From positions 239,114 to 303,113 of the forward strand of contig NZ_JACJKB010000001.1 of assembly GCF_016900375.1 (NCBI RefSeq): a stretch of 64,000 nucleotides of DNA. The letters run 5' to 3'. Positions 52,017-60,090 of this stretch are shown here, in pieces. The notes under the pieces are model-generated. The model saw only the letters and a program-made list of their open reading frames with translations. It was not told the DNA's origin and made no database searches. This DNA is from Collinsella tanakaei (GTDB lineage: Bacteria > Actinomycetota > Coriobacteriia > Coriobacteriales > Coriobacteriaceae). Every line of letters begins with the position of its first letter. Within the stretch, counting starts at the first letter, position 1. A program made the translations under genes and the position numbers.

Positions 52017-52397
52017 CTAGGCGATGAATCCGAGCGCGCGGGCGAACACGATGAGCCCGACGATCGCTGCGGTGATGGACAGGGTGTAGACGCTCGCCGC
52101 CGCGATATCCTTCGCGCGCTTGGCAAGCGGATGGAACTCGGTCGTCGCCAGGTCCACGACGGCCTCGACGGCGGTGTTGATCAGCTCGGCGAACAGCACC
52201 ATGCCGATGCAGAGCGCAACCAGACACCAGCTCAACAGGTCGATCTTGAGCACGATGCCCGCGATCACCGCGGCGATGCCCAGCGCGAGCATGACCTTGA
52301 TGTTGCGCTCCGTGCGCACCGCGGTCACAAAGCCCTCGATGGCGTAGCCGAACGAGCGGATGAACGACGGATGGTCCTTCTCCGAACCGGGAATCAT
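52017..52397 (-). CDS. dgkA: Diacylglycerol/undecaprenol kinase (DgkA family)
   Basis: A 126-residue membrane kinase with three helices. The conserved site AELINTAVEAVVDL, and the N-terminal SFGYAIEGFVTAVRTERNIKV, place it in the Gram-positive DgkA group, which phosphorylates undecaprenol for cell-wall recycling, or diacylglycerol. It lies between ybeY and era, the usual ybeY-dgkA-era order of Gram-positive bacteria. Confidence 0.93.
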   Translation of the reverse strand: MIPGSEKDHPSFIRSFGYAIEGFVTAVRTERNIKVMLALGIAAVIAGIVLKIDLLSWCLVALCIGMVLFAELINTAVEAVVDLATTEFHPLAKRAKDIAAASVYTLSITAAIVGLIVFARALGFIA

Positions 52398-52409
52398 CGC
52401 GCGCCTCCC

Positions 52410-52922
52410 CTACTCGTCGCCATGATGGCGCGTGGTGGGGCCGATGCGCACCGCATCGGGATCGTCGCCGCGATGGCAGGCGAGCTCGCGCAGGATGGCC
52501 TCCTCGCGGGCCTCCATGGCAGCCGCCTCCTCGTCGTCCAGGTGGTCGTAGCCCAGAAGGTGCAGCAGGCCGTGCACGAGCATGAGGCGGCACTCCTCGG
52601 CGGGAGTCGTCCCGAAGTCGGCCGCCTGCGCGGCGATGACGCCCGGGGCCAAGATCACGTCACCGAGCTCGATGGACTCGTCGTCGGGGATGTCCTCGTC
52701 AAAGGGCGAATCGCACTCGAACGACAGCACGTCGGTCGGCGCGTCTATCTCGCGCCAGGTGCGGTTGAGGCCGCGCATCTCCTCATCGTCCACGAAGGAG
52801 ACCGAGACCTCCACGGGGCGGGTCACGCCCTCGACCGTGAGCGTGATCGCCACGGCGTCCTCGATCTCTGACGGCTCGATGAGCATATCGAGCTCGGCAT
52901 CGTTATTGATGAGCACGCCCAT
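52410..52922 (-). CDS. ybeY: Endoribonuclease YbeY
   Basis: Zinc-dependent RNase for 16S rRNA 3'-end maturation and 70S quality control. The ATG at 52922 has GGGGGAG upstream; a longer frame to 53093 lies inside phoH and is rejected. The 170 residues include the zinc motif HGLLHLLGYDH and the preceding RTWREIDAPTDVLSF. The start overlaps phoH by 20 bases. Confidence 0.95.
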   Translation of the reverse strand: MGVLINNDAELDMLIEPSEIEDAVAITLTVEGVTRPVEVSVSFVDDEEMRGLNRTWREIDAPTDVLSFECDSPFDEDIPDDESIELGDVILAPGVIAAQAADFGTTPAEECRLMLVHGLLHLLGYDHLDDEEAAAMEAREEAILRELACHRGDDPDAVRIGPTTRHHGDE

Positions 52923-53907
52923 GGCGCTCCCCCTTCCGCGCGCGGCCATCGGCGCCGTGCGCCTCCTCGTAAGCGTCGTACGCCTCGACGATCCGGCCCA
53001 CGAGCGCATGGCGCACGACGTCGGTACGGTCGAGGTGAATGAAGGCGACATCGTCGACACCGGCGAGGATCTCCTCGATATCGGTGAGGCCACCGCGCCT
53101 GCCGGGCAGGTCGCGCTGGGTGGTGTCGCCCGTGATGATGAACTTGGAATTGAAGCCCAGGCGCGTGAGGAACATCTTCATCTGCTCGGGAGTGGTGTTC
53201 TGCGCCTCGTCGAGCACGACGATGGCGTCGTTCAGCGTGCGGCCGCGCATGTAGGCGAGCGGCGCGATCTCGATGACGCCCTGCTCCACGAGGGCGTAGC
53301 CGCGCTCCATGTCGGTCATATCGAACAGCGCGTCGAACAGCGGGCGCACGTACGGGTCGATCTTCTCCTGCAGGGTGCCGGGCAGAAAGCCCAGGTTCTC
53401 GCCCGCCTCGACCACCGGTCGGGTGAGCACGATGCGGCCGACCTCATGGCGCTTGAGCGCCGCCACGGCGATGGCCATGGCAAGGTAGGTCTTGCCCGTG
53501 CCGGCAGGCCCCATGCAGAACGTGACGGTGTTGTTCCGGATGGCGTCGATGTAGCGCTTCTGCCCGAGGGTTTTCGGACGGATGGCATGGCCGCGGTACG
53601 TGAGCAGGATGTCGTCGGAGAGCGCCGAGAGGTCGGCGCGCGACATCCGCAGCGCGTCGAGGGCGCGCGTGGCGTCCTCCGGCGTGATGGGAACACCGGC
53701 TGAGGCATCGCGCATGAGGTTTGTGAACAGGCGCGTGACCAGCTCGACCTCATCGGGCGCGCCGGCAAGCGAGATGGCATCGCCGCGCAGGGTCACCCGT
53801 GCGCTCGTCTTGGCCTCGACGGCGCGCAGCACCGCATCGCCCGACCCGGTGATCGACGCGGGGTCGAGCCCCTCCGGAATGGACAGTCGTACCTTGGCTG
53901 AATCCAT
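52903..53907 (-). CDS. phoH: PhoH family ATPase
   Basis: A 334-residue cytoplasmic P-loop ATPase with helicase-like core. The start at 53907 has AAGGGGG upstream. The N-terminal KH-like part (about 1-110) precedes the PhoH domain with GPAGTGKTYLAMAIAV, EAGENLGFLPG and VLDEAQNTTPEQMKMFLTR. PhoH-YbeY pairs are widespread and fused in some genomes, pointing to an RNA-related role. It overlaps ybeY. Confidence 0.94.
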   Translation of the reverse strand: MDSAKVRLSIPEGLDPASITGSGDAVLRAVEAKTSARVTLRGDAISLAGAPDEVELVTRLFTNLMRDASAGVPITPEDATRALDALRMSRADLSALSDDILLTYRGHAIRPKTLGQKRYIDAIRNNTVTFCMGPAGTGKTYLAMAIAVAALKRHEVGRIVLTRPVVEAGENLGFLPGTLQEKIDPYVRPLFDALFDMTDMERGYALVEQGVIEIAPLAYMRGRTLNDAIVVLDEAQNTTPEQMKMFLTRLGFNSKFIITGDTTQRDLPGRRGGLTDIEEILAGVDDVAFIHLDRTDVVRHALVGRIVEAYDAYEEAHGADGRARKGERHGRAHQ

Positions 53908-53935
53908 GGTCCCCCTTCTCGTGCACGCGAACGCT

Positions 53936-55216
53936 CTAGTTGGCAAGGCGGCCGTGCAGGACGCCGTCCTCGTCACCATACATGATAGCAACGTCGACGA
54001 GCGAGCCGACCGGAAGGTCCGCCGCGTCGTCCACGATCACGCGATGAAACGACCCGAGCGTGCCGCGACCCGGGTACTCGATGACCGCGCGCTCGACGGT
54101 GCCGATGCGGGCCTCGGCGTCGCGCCGTGCGCTTTCGGCGACATCCGCGCGGATCGTCGCCGAGCGGGTGGCCATGACCTCGGGCGCAACCTGATCGGGA
54201 GCCTCGGCCGCAAGCGTACCGGGGCGGGCGCTGTAGCGAAACACATGCAGGCGCGCGAAGCCGAGGCGCGCGACCAGCGCGCGCGTGGCCTCGAACTCCT
54301 CGTCGGTCTCGCCGGGAAAGCCCACGATGAGGTCGCCGGAAAGCGCAACCTGCGGGCAGATCGCACGCATGCGCGCAACCAGCTCCTCAAGCTCGTCTGC
54401 GCTATAGGGCCGCCCCATGCGCGCAAGCGTCTCGGTGCAGCCCGACTGGATGGGAATGTGGATGAACGGCGCCACGCGGCGGGGATGGTCGGCCATGCGC
54501 TGCAGCAGCGCCTCCGACACGTCCATGGGCTCCACCGAGGAGAGGCGCACGTGCGCGATATCCGTGCGCTCGAGGATGGCGTCCACGAGGCCGGCGATGT
54601 CGACCGCATCGCCGTGCGCGTCCTCGCCGCGGTAGGCCCCCAGGTTGACGCCGGTGAGCACGAGCTCGGGAATGCCCGCCTCGCTTGCGGCGCGCACCTG
54701 GGCGAGCACGTCCTCGACGGGAACCGAGCGCTCAGGGCCGCGCGCCTTCCACACGATGCAGTAGGTGCAGCGGTTGTTGCAGCCGTCCTGGACCTTGATG
54801 CCCAGGCGGCAGCGGCCGCCCGTCACGGCCTCGAAGTCGATGCCGTCGGGCACGACCGGGGCGCTCCAGCCGAGCATCGCGGCGGCGCGCGCGGCGACCT
54901 CGGTCTTCAGGGGCTCGACAGCCACGCGCTCGGACAGGGCGCGGATGGCATCGGGATGGAGGTTCACCGCGCAGCCGGTGGCGATCACCCGGGGCGCGCG
55001 CGGCAGCCCCAGGGCGTGGCGCACGGCCTTGCGGGTCTTGGCCTCGGCCTCCCCCGTCACGGCGCAGGTGTTGATGACCACTAGGTCGGCTTCGGCCTCG
55101 TCGACGAGGTCGAAGCCCATGCGGGAGAGGTCGGACGACATGCGGTCGCTCTCGACGCGGTTGACGCGGCAGCCGAGGTTGACCACGGATACCTTGGGGG
55201 CGAGTTCTTCTGCCAT
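53936..55216 (-). CDS. mtaB: tRNA threonylcarbamoyladenosine methylthiotransferase MtaB
   Basis: Radical-SAM enzyme that converts t6A37 to ms2t6A37. The 426 residues show cysteines in NLGCRVNRVESD, NTCAVTGEAEAKTRK and TGCAV, the radical-SAM CNNRCTYCIVWKARG and a C-terminal TRAM-like domain. The LGCRVN and VTGEAE phrases distinguish MtaB from MiaB and RimO. It lies four bases behind dnaJ, a common dnaJ-(prmA/rsmE)-mtaB neighbourhood. Confidence 0.94.
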   Translation of the reverse strand: MAEELAPKVSVVNLGCRVNRVESDRMSSDLSRMGFDLVDEAEADLVVINTCAVTGEAEAKTRKAVRHALGLPRAPRVIATGCAVNLHPDAIRALSERVAVEPLKTEVAARAAAMLGWSAPVVPDGIDFEAVTGGRCRLGIKVQDGCNNRCTYCIVWKARGPERSVPVEDVLAQVRAASEAGIPELVLTGVNLGAYRGEDAHGDAVDIAGLVDAILERTDIAHVRLSSVEPMDVSEALLQRMADHPRRVAPFIHIPIQSGCTETLARMGRPYSADELEELVARMRAICPQVALSGDLIVGFPGETDEEFEATRALVARLGFARLHVFRYSARPGTLAAEAPDQVAPEVMATRSATIRADVAESARRDAEARIGTVERAVIEYPGRGTLGSFHRVIVDDAADLPVGSLVDVAIMYGDEDGVLHGRLAN

Positions 55217-55220
55217 GCGT

Positions 55221-56378
55221 CTACTCGAGGATGTCGTCGATGGCGTCGCGGATGCGGTCGCCCACGGTCTTGCGCGGTGCGGTCGTCTCGCCCATCTCGC
55301 GGGCGAAGCGCTCGAGCGCCTCGCGGGCAGCCGGGCTCATCTTGCGCGGCACGCTCACGGCGGCGCGCACGATCAGGCGGCCGCGCGTACCGGGCGCGCC
55401 CGAGCGGGGCATGCCGTGGCCGTCGACGGTGATGGCGTCGCCGAACTGCGTGCCGGCGGGAACCTCGACCTCCACCGTCTCGCCGTCGAGGATGCCCTCG
55501 ACCTCGACGGTGCAGCCGAGCGCCGCGCTCGCCATGGGAACGTCGACCGTGCAGTACAGGTCGTCGCCGCTGCGCTGGAAGCGCTCGTGCTCGGCCACGT
55601 GGATGGTCACGATGAGGTCGCCCGCCTCGCCGCCGCGGAAGCCCGCCTCGCCGTAGCCGCGGACCCGCAGCTGGCGGCCGGTGGCGATACCCGCCGGAAC
55701 CTCGATGTCGATCTTCTCGTGCGTGGGCGTGCGGCCCTGGCCGCTGCACATCTCGCACGGATGGTCGATGACGGTGCCGTCGCCGTGGCACTCAGGGCAC
55801 GGCGAGCTCGACTGCACCTGGCCGAAGATGGAGCGCTGGACCGTGGTGACGAAACCCGTGCCGTGGCAGCGCGGGCACTGCTTCTCCTGCGCGCCGTCGG
55901 CCGCGCCGGTGCCGTGGCAGTCCTCGCAGGTGGCCAAGCGATCATAGCTGATGGTCTTCGTGCAGCCGCGCGCGGCCTCCTCGAGCGTGACGGTCAGGGT
56001 GATGGCCATGTCGCGCCCGTGCGTGCGGCGGGCCGTGCCGCCGCCGCGGGAGGCGCCGCCACCACCGAAGAACGACGAGAAGATATCGTCCATCCCCATG
56101 CCGCCGAAGATGTCGCTGAAATCGACGTAGCCCGAGCCCATGCCGGGACCGTCGGCCGTACCGAAGCGGTCGTAGTTGGCGCGCTTCTGCTCATCGGACA
56201 GGACCGAATAGGCCTCATTGACCTCTTTGAACTTCTCCTCGGCGTTGGGGTCGTCGGAGACGTCGGGGTGCACCTCGCGCGCCTTCTTCAGAAACGCGCG
56301 CTTGATTGTGCGCTGGTCGGCATCGCGATCGACGCCCAGCACCTCGTAGTAATCCCTCTTTTCCGCCACGACGGACAT
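55221..56378 (-). CDS. dnaJ: Chaperone DnaJ
   Basis: Hsp70 co-chaperone. The 385-residue product has the J domain with HPD (YYEVLGVDRDADQRTIKRAF, EVHPDVS), a Gly/Phe region, four CxxCxGxG zinc motifs (CEDCHGTGAADG, CPRCHGTGF, CPECHGDG, CEMCSGQG) and two C-terminal peptide-binding domains. All parts of a class I DnaJ are present. DnaK and GrpE are not in the window. The next gene upstream is a second, unusual DnaJ. Confidence 0.95.
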   Translation of the reverse strand: MSVVAEKRDYYEVLGVDRDADQRTIKRAFLKKAREVHPDVSDDPNAEEKFKEVNEAYSVLSDEQKRANYDRFGTADGPGMGSGYVDFSDIFGGMGMDDIFSSFFGGGGASRGGGTARRTHGRDMAITLTVTLEEAARGCTKTISYDRLATCEDCHGTGAADGAQEKQCPRCHGTGFVTTVQRSIFGQVQSSSPCPECHGDGTVIDHPCEMCSGQGRTPTHEKIDIEVPAGIATGRQLRVRGYGEAGFRGGEAGDLIVTIHVAEHERFQRSGDDLYCTVDVPMASAALGCTVEVEGILDGETVEVEVPAGTQFGDAITVDGHGMPRSGAPGTRGRLIVRAAVSVPRKMSPAAREALERFAREMGETTAPRKTVGDRIRDAIDDILE

Positions 56379-56498
56379 CCTTCCCTTATATCAATGCGAT
56401 ATTCCGCATGTTCCATCGGTCGCAAACGGCCGAAACTGGTATACCCAACTTGACGTACGGCCATTCCCCCGAAGGCCGCGATGACCTCTACGGCCCGC

Positions 56499-57596
56499 CT
56501 ACATGATGAACATGCCGCGCGTGCAGGAGGCGAAGCTCACCGAGATGAAGGCGAGCAGAAGGCCGTTCGCGCAGCCGTTCACCAGCTGCGAGAGGCCGCG
56601 CTTCCACCAGATGCCGCTGCGGCCGCGCAGGTCGGAGCGAACGATCATGGCGATGCCCATGACGAGCGGCACGATGCAGATCACCGCGAACAGCGAGAGC
56701 ACGCCGGAGACGGCGGCAAGAAGCAAGAACGGCAGAATGAAGCCGACGAGGTAGAAGCCGCTGCGCGCAGGCCCCTCCAGGCGCTCGGCCGCCACGTGCG
56801 CGCGGCCCACGAGGTCGCCGCCCTCGGCGCCGTTCGTGCCCGCGTGGCCCATGGCCTTCACGCGGATGGTGTCGCCATCGTGCGTGCCGGCGGGAAACTC
56901 CACGACCGCCTCGGTGACGACCGGCGTGCGGCCCGAGCCGCCGCAGTCGGGGCAGGGGTCGGCGATGACCTTGCCCGAGCCGGCGCATTCGGGGCAGACC
57001 GTCTGGAACGTGCCCGCGCCGAACAGGAAGCTCAGATCGACCTCCACCGTGCCGGTTCCGCCGCACGAGGGGCAGGTGTGGGCGGAGCCGCTGGACACCG
57101 AACCCATGCCATGGCAGTGGTCGCAGGGTTCGTAGCGGCGGTACTTGACCGCGCGGCGCGCGCCGTTTTTGGCCTGCTCGGCCGTGAGCTCGACGTCCAC
57201 CACGACGTCGGCGCCCGTCTCGGGGTTGAAGGCCGAGGCGGTGCGGCGGCGCTGGGTGAAGCCGCCCATGTCGAACGGGAAGCCGCCGAAGGGCGAGCCG
57301 GCGTATCCCCCGCCGTAGCCGCCCGCGTAGCCCCCGCCGTAGCCGGCAGAGCCCGTGGCGCCGGCGAAGGGGTTGCCCGAGCGCATGGCGTCGTAGCGGG
57401 CGCGCTTCTGCTCGTCGGAGAGCACGGCGTAGGCCTCGGAGACCTCCTTGAACTTCTCCTCAGCATCGGGAGCCTTGTTGACATCCGGATGGAGCTTGCG
57501 CGCCTTCTGCTGGAACGCCTTCTGGATATCGCGGGCGCTGGCGTCTTTAGAGACGCCCAGGATCGCGTAATAGTCTTTCTCGTTCATCGTTGCCAT
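56499..57596 (-). CDS. Membrane-anchored DnaJ-like protein with zinc finger
   Basis: A 365-residue protein. Residues 7-72 are a J domain with the HPD triad ([10 protein letters not shown]). A Gly/Tyr-rich linker (about 80-110, [16 protein letters not shown]) follows, then a substrate-binding strand region and four zinc motifs at about 158-222 ([32 protein letters not shown]). After one C-terminal domain (about 225-270) the second domain and dimerisation tail of DnaJ are replaced by hydrophobic segments at about 281-320 and 341-358. It is thus a class I DnaJ whose C terminus is a membrane anchor. It lies 120 bases upstream of dnaJ on the same strand. Confidence 0.88.
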   Translation of the reverse strand: MATMNEKDYYAILGVSKDASARDIQKAFQQKARKLHPDVNKAPDAEEKFKEVSEAYAVLSDEQKRARYDAMRSGNPFAGATGSAGYGGGYAGGYGGGYAGSPFGGFPFDMGGFTQRRRTASAFNPETGADVVVDVELTAEQAKNGARRAVKYRRYEPCDHCHGMGSVSSGSAHTCPSCGGTGTVEVDLSFLFGAGTFQTVCPECAGSGKVIADPCPDCGGSGRTPVVTEAVVEFPAGTHDGDTIRVKAMGHAGTNGAEGGDLVGRAHVAAERLEGPARSGFYLVGFILPFLLLAAVSGVLSLFAVICIVPLVMGIAMIVRSDLRGRSGIWWKRGLSQLVNGCANGLLLAFISVSFASCTRGMFIM

Positions 57597-57694
57597 GGGG
57601 CGACGGTACCTCCCAAATGGGTCTATGCAACCGCCCTATTGTACCGAACTGCAGCGCTTTTATTCGCACCCCACATTACCTGCACGTATGCCGA

Positions 57695-57846
57695 TGTCCA
57701 CTTTCGAGACGCAGGCGCCTTGGGACGCCCCAGCGGGCATGCAATTTCGGGGACAGGTCCCGAACTTTCATGTGCGCCTGCGCTTTCAATTCCAGGCATC
57801 TCACAACGCGTGAAAGTTTGGGACCTGTCCCCGAAATTGCATGCCC
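57695..57846. repeat. Inverted-repeat element with 36-bp arms and related head
   Basis: A diverged head (57695-57727, TGTCCACTTTCGAGACGCAG...) is followed by arms 57735-57770 and 57811-57846 that pair with one mismatch and contain ATTTCGGGGACAGGTCCC. The 40-base loop is not conserved. It is the third member of the family at 12880 and 49948. Confidence 0.8.
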
Positions 57847-57978
57847 CCGAAATGAAAGCCCTCTGTGGAGATGGGGGTCACCGAAGACAGTTTGCCCCTT
57901 TTGGGACAAGTCTAGTTTTGCCTACCGCGAAAGCAGGTCCGCATACCGTGCTTCGCCATGGCCGCCCTGCAAATAGTC

Positions 57979-58095
57979 GGGACTTTGGACCGTTTTTTGG
58001 GACCGGGTTCGGATAAGCAACTTTCTGACCTGGTGTTTCTGCAGGTAGAAACGATGTAGATATGATCTCGAGGCAAATAAACCAGTCCAAAGCCC
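57979..58095 (-). ncRNA. Candidate structured RNA element, copy A
   Basis: GGGACTTTGGAC (57979-57990) can pair with GTCCAAAGCCC (58085-58095), enclosing 94 bases. Its first 50 bases (57984-58033) are 70 percent identical to 60095-60144, where a different but equally complementary pair closes the element. The minus-strand core GTTGCTTAT is unchanged. It lies just past the hemW stop. Strand and transcription are inferred. Confidence 0.4.
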
Positions 58096-58157
58096 CGGGT
58101 CTTTGCAAAGACCGGTTGCTGCGGGCAGTCTTACAGCCGCACATGATGGGAAAACGC

Positions 58158-59357
58158 CTAGTGATCGGCAAGGTCCCAGAACAGGCCATAGAGCTCGTTG
58201 CCAAGCAGCCAGCCGTCGTGGGTTGGTGCAAGGCGGCGGGTCCCATCGACCTCGCGCCAGACGGCAAGGCCGCGGGAGAGAGCCTCATCGATCGCAGCAT
58301 CGAGCGTATCGGTGCCGATGACCTCCCGGGCGTATGCGAGCATCCCCTCGCCCACGCCGCGCGACATGCGCATGCCGAGCATGAGGTCCTCCGCCGCGGC
58401 CTCGCGGGCGGACAGCTCCTCCAGCTCGTAGGCGGGCGCTCCGTCGCCACCACCGGGCAGCGCGTCGGTCGTCTGCACAAAGCGAATGCGCGCCGCCTCG
58501 TCTGCGGCCTCAGGCGCACCGAGGTCCCCGCGCAGCGCATCGTAGGTCGCACGGTCGAGCATGCTCGCCGCCGAGCGACCGAGGCCCAGGTAGCTTCTCC
58601 CCGTCCAGTACGCGATGTTGTGCGCGCACTCCTTGCCGGGACGCGCGTAGCTCGCCACCTCATAGGGGTGCATGCCCGCAGCCGTCAGCCGATGGCGGGC
58701 CTCCTCCATGCACCATGCCTGGAAGTCAGGATCGGGCTCGGGAAGCTCGCCGGCATCCACCTTGCGCGCGAGCGGCGTGCCATCCTCGATGGTGAGCGGG
58801 TAGACCGACACGTGCCCCACGCCCGTTGCGATGGCGGCGTCCAGCGTCGCGGTCCAGCTCGCCTCCGTCTGCAGGGGAATCCCACACATGAGGTCGCACG
58901 ACACGTCGAGGCCCGCGTCGAGCGCCGCCGCGATCGCGGCACGTGCGCCGTCGGCCGCATGAAGGCGACCGAGCGCGCGCAGCTCCGCATCATCGAAGCT
59001 CTGAACGCCAAGCGAGATGCGCGTCACCCCGGCCCGGGCAAGCGAGCGTGCGAGCTTTCCCGAAAAGGACTCGGGATTGGCCTCGCAGGTGAACTCCGTC
59101 AGATCCGGTGCGACCATATGCACCGCGCTCGCCAGCGCGACGAGCCGCTCCCCCAGCACGCTCGGGGTGCCGCCGCCGATGTAGGCGGTGCGGCAGGACG
59201 CCAGCGCGCCCACATCCCCCAGGCGCCCCAAGTAGGCGATCATCGACGCCGCATAGGTCTCGTAGGCCGCTCGGTCGCGGCACGCGCGCGAATCGAAGTC
59301 GCAGTACAGGCACTTCGCATGGCAAAACGGCACATGTATGTAGAGCGCGTCGACCAC
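58158..59357 (-). CDS. hemW: Heme chaperone HemW (radical-SAM)
   Basis: HemN-like radical-SAM protein that in other bacteria transfers heme rather than oxidising coproporphyrinogen. The GTG at 59357 (GGGGG upstream) gives 399 residues starting just before LYIHVPFCHAKCLYCDF. That CxxxCxxC plus Phe is the HemW pattern; the fourth N-terminal cysteine diagnostic of true HemN is absent. YIGGGTPSVL and the HemW C-terminal domain follow. It lies near lepA and dnaJ as in Firmicutes (lepA-hemW-dnaJ). Confidence 0.92.
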   Translation of the reverse strand: MVDALYIHVPFCHAKCLYCDFDSRACRDRAAYETYAASMIAYLGRLGDVGALASCRTAYIGGGTPSVLGERLVALASAVHMVAPDLTEFTCEANPESFSGKLARSLARAGVTRISLGVQSFDDAELRALGRLHAADGARAAIAAALDAGLDVSCDLMCGIPLQTEASWTATLDAAIATGVGHVSVYPLTIEDGTPLARKVDAGELPEPDPDFQAWCMEEARHRLTAAGMHPYEVASYARPGKECAHNIAYWTGRSYLGLGRSAASMLDRATYDALRGDLGAPEAADEAARIRFVQTTDALPGGGDGAPAYELEELSAREAAAEDLMLGMRMSRGVGEGMLAYAREVIGTDTLDAAIDEALSRGLAVWREVDGTRRLAPTHDGWLLGNELYGLFWDLADH

Positions 59358-59543
59358 AGGTATCCCCCGTCCGCTTGACGACCGACTGTCGCGATTAGGT
59401 ATTCGATGGACATTCTCCCACAGAAACGCGCTGCCGATGCGATGACCGAATCGCCCATCTTTCGGGACAGCTCGGGGCGCCCTTACAAGCGTAGACATCT
59501 CGTAACGAGTGGTGAACGCCGTGCTCAGGCGCCCCGTGCCCTG

Positions 59544-59580
59544 AAAAATACCCACGCCACGCAGGGCTGCGTTTGGGTAT
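59544..59580 (-). terminator. Terminator of the small-peptide transcript
   Basis: On the minus strand ATACCCA and TGGGTAT (59580-59574, 59554-59548) with an inner ACGCA/TGCGT pair and tetraloop form a stem followed by TTTTT. It would end a minus-strand RNA of about 290 bases that begins near 59837. Confidence 0.65.
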
Positions 59581-59649
59581 ACTCAGTACGAGCAGAAGGT
59601 TTAAAGCCCTCCTGCAAGACAATTGAAGTGGTGGGTTTACCCACGCAGG

Positions 59650-59686
59650 ACAACCGCCTCGGCCAAGGCGGTTGTTCCCGTTTTAG
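59650..59686 (+). terminator. Hairpin antisense to the small-peptide mRNA 3' region
   Basis: ACAACCGCCT (59650-59659) and AGGCGGTTGT (59666-59675) form a perfect 10-bp stem, followed on the plus strand by TCCCGTTTTAGG. A plus-strand TATACT at 59578-59583 could start a short RNA of about 95 bases ending here; its -35 is poor. Confidence 0.5.
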
Positions 59687-59708
59687 GGCTCACCCACCGA
59701 AAGGGTCG

Positions 59709-59786
59709 CTAGACCACGAGGATCAAGACGACGACAAACGCGATAAGGATCGCGGCTGCGAGAAGCAGCTCAGTAAGCTTCACCAA
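59709..59786 (-). CDS. 25-residue hydrophobic peptide, candidate type I toxin
   Basis: A small gene read from TTG at 59786 (or GTG at 59783) to TAG. AAAGGAGGG lies 7 bases upstream, a perfect Shine-Dalgarno sequence. The peptide begins MVKLTELLLAAAILIA and continues with Val, Leu, Ile and Phe only, forming one membrane helix with Lys3 and Glu6 as its sole charges. Its promoter has a LexA box and its mRNA would have a terminator 150 bases downstream. The size, composition and SOS control resemble TisB of E. coli; sequence similarity is not claimed. It could instead be a leader peptide, but no gene follows on this strand before hemW. Confidence 0.6.
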   Translation of the reverse strand: MVKLTELLLAAAILIAFVVVLILVV

Positions 59787-59843
59787 CGGGATCCCTCCTT
59801 TCTCCCTGCGAGACTCGGAGGGCACCGCCCGCTCGATACCGTC

Positions 59844-59872
59844 AGTATACCCAATATACGAACGTGTGTTCT
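59844..59872 (-). promoter_or_regulatory. LexA-controlled promoter of the small-peptide gene
   Basis: On the minus strand a TATACT -10 (59849-59844) lies 17 bases from AGAACA (59872-59867). The LexA-like site AGAACACACGTTCG covers 59872-59859 (CGAACGTGTGTTCT on the plus strand), overlapping the -35. It fits CGAAC-N4-GTTC as well as the boxes at lexA. Confidence 0.65.
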
Positions 59873-59914
59873 GGATTATCAGCAGGCCTGCTGACTAGGG
59901 CGATTATTCCCACA

Positions 59915-60057
59915 CTGCCGTTTGGGATTGCATGCCGTATCATCGCTGGCTACCAGGGGCTTTGTTGGCCGTTCGGGATTTTACATCCTTGCCGTTCGGG
60001 ATTGTACGCCCTACCCATTCGGTGTTTTGCACCCTTTGCATTCGGGCGTATGCGCCG
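59915..60057. repeat. Tandem array of 23-base hairpin units
   Basis: Four contiguous 23-base units start at 59966, 59989, 60012 and 60035, and a fifth at 59915 is separated by 28 bases. All contain CRTTCGG or CGTTTGG at the same phase. On the minus strand each unit forms a mini-hairpin (GGCG/CGCC, GGTG/CACC, GGAT/ATCC) joined by CGAAYGG. Stem sequences differ but stay complementary. Confidence 0.75.
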
Positions 60058-60090
60058 TTTTCACACACGGGGGTGCTGTGCAAAAACCAA

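Noticed and set aside
57600..57690. HrcA (CIRCE) or HspR (HAIR) operator before the dnaJ genes
   Set aside because: Neither TTAGCACTC-N9-GAGTGCTAA nor CTTGAGT-N7-ACTCAAG occurs; only a TACAAT -10-like hexamer was seen.
59473..59536. T-box or other riboswitch before hemW
   Set aside because: CGGGGCGCC/GGCGCCCCG can pair around a small CTCGTAACGAG hairpin, but no T-box (AGGGTGG-type) or other known core is found, and the structure lies more than 110 bases from the hemW start.
59915..60057. Tandem 23-base units as a CRISPR array
   Set aside because: Units are contiguous without spacers, diverged from each other, and no cas genes are present.
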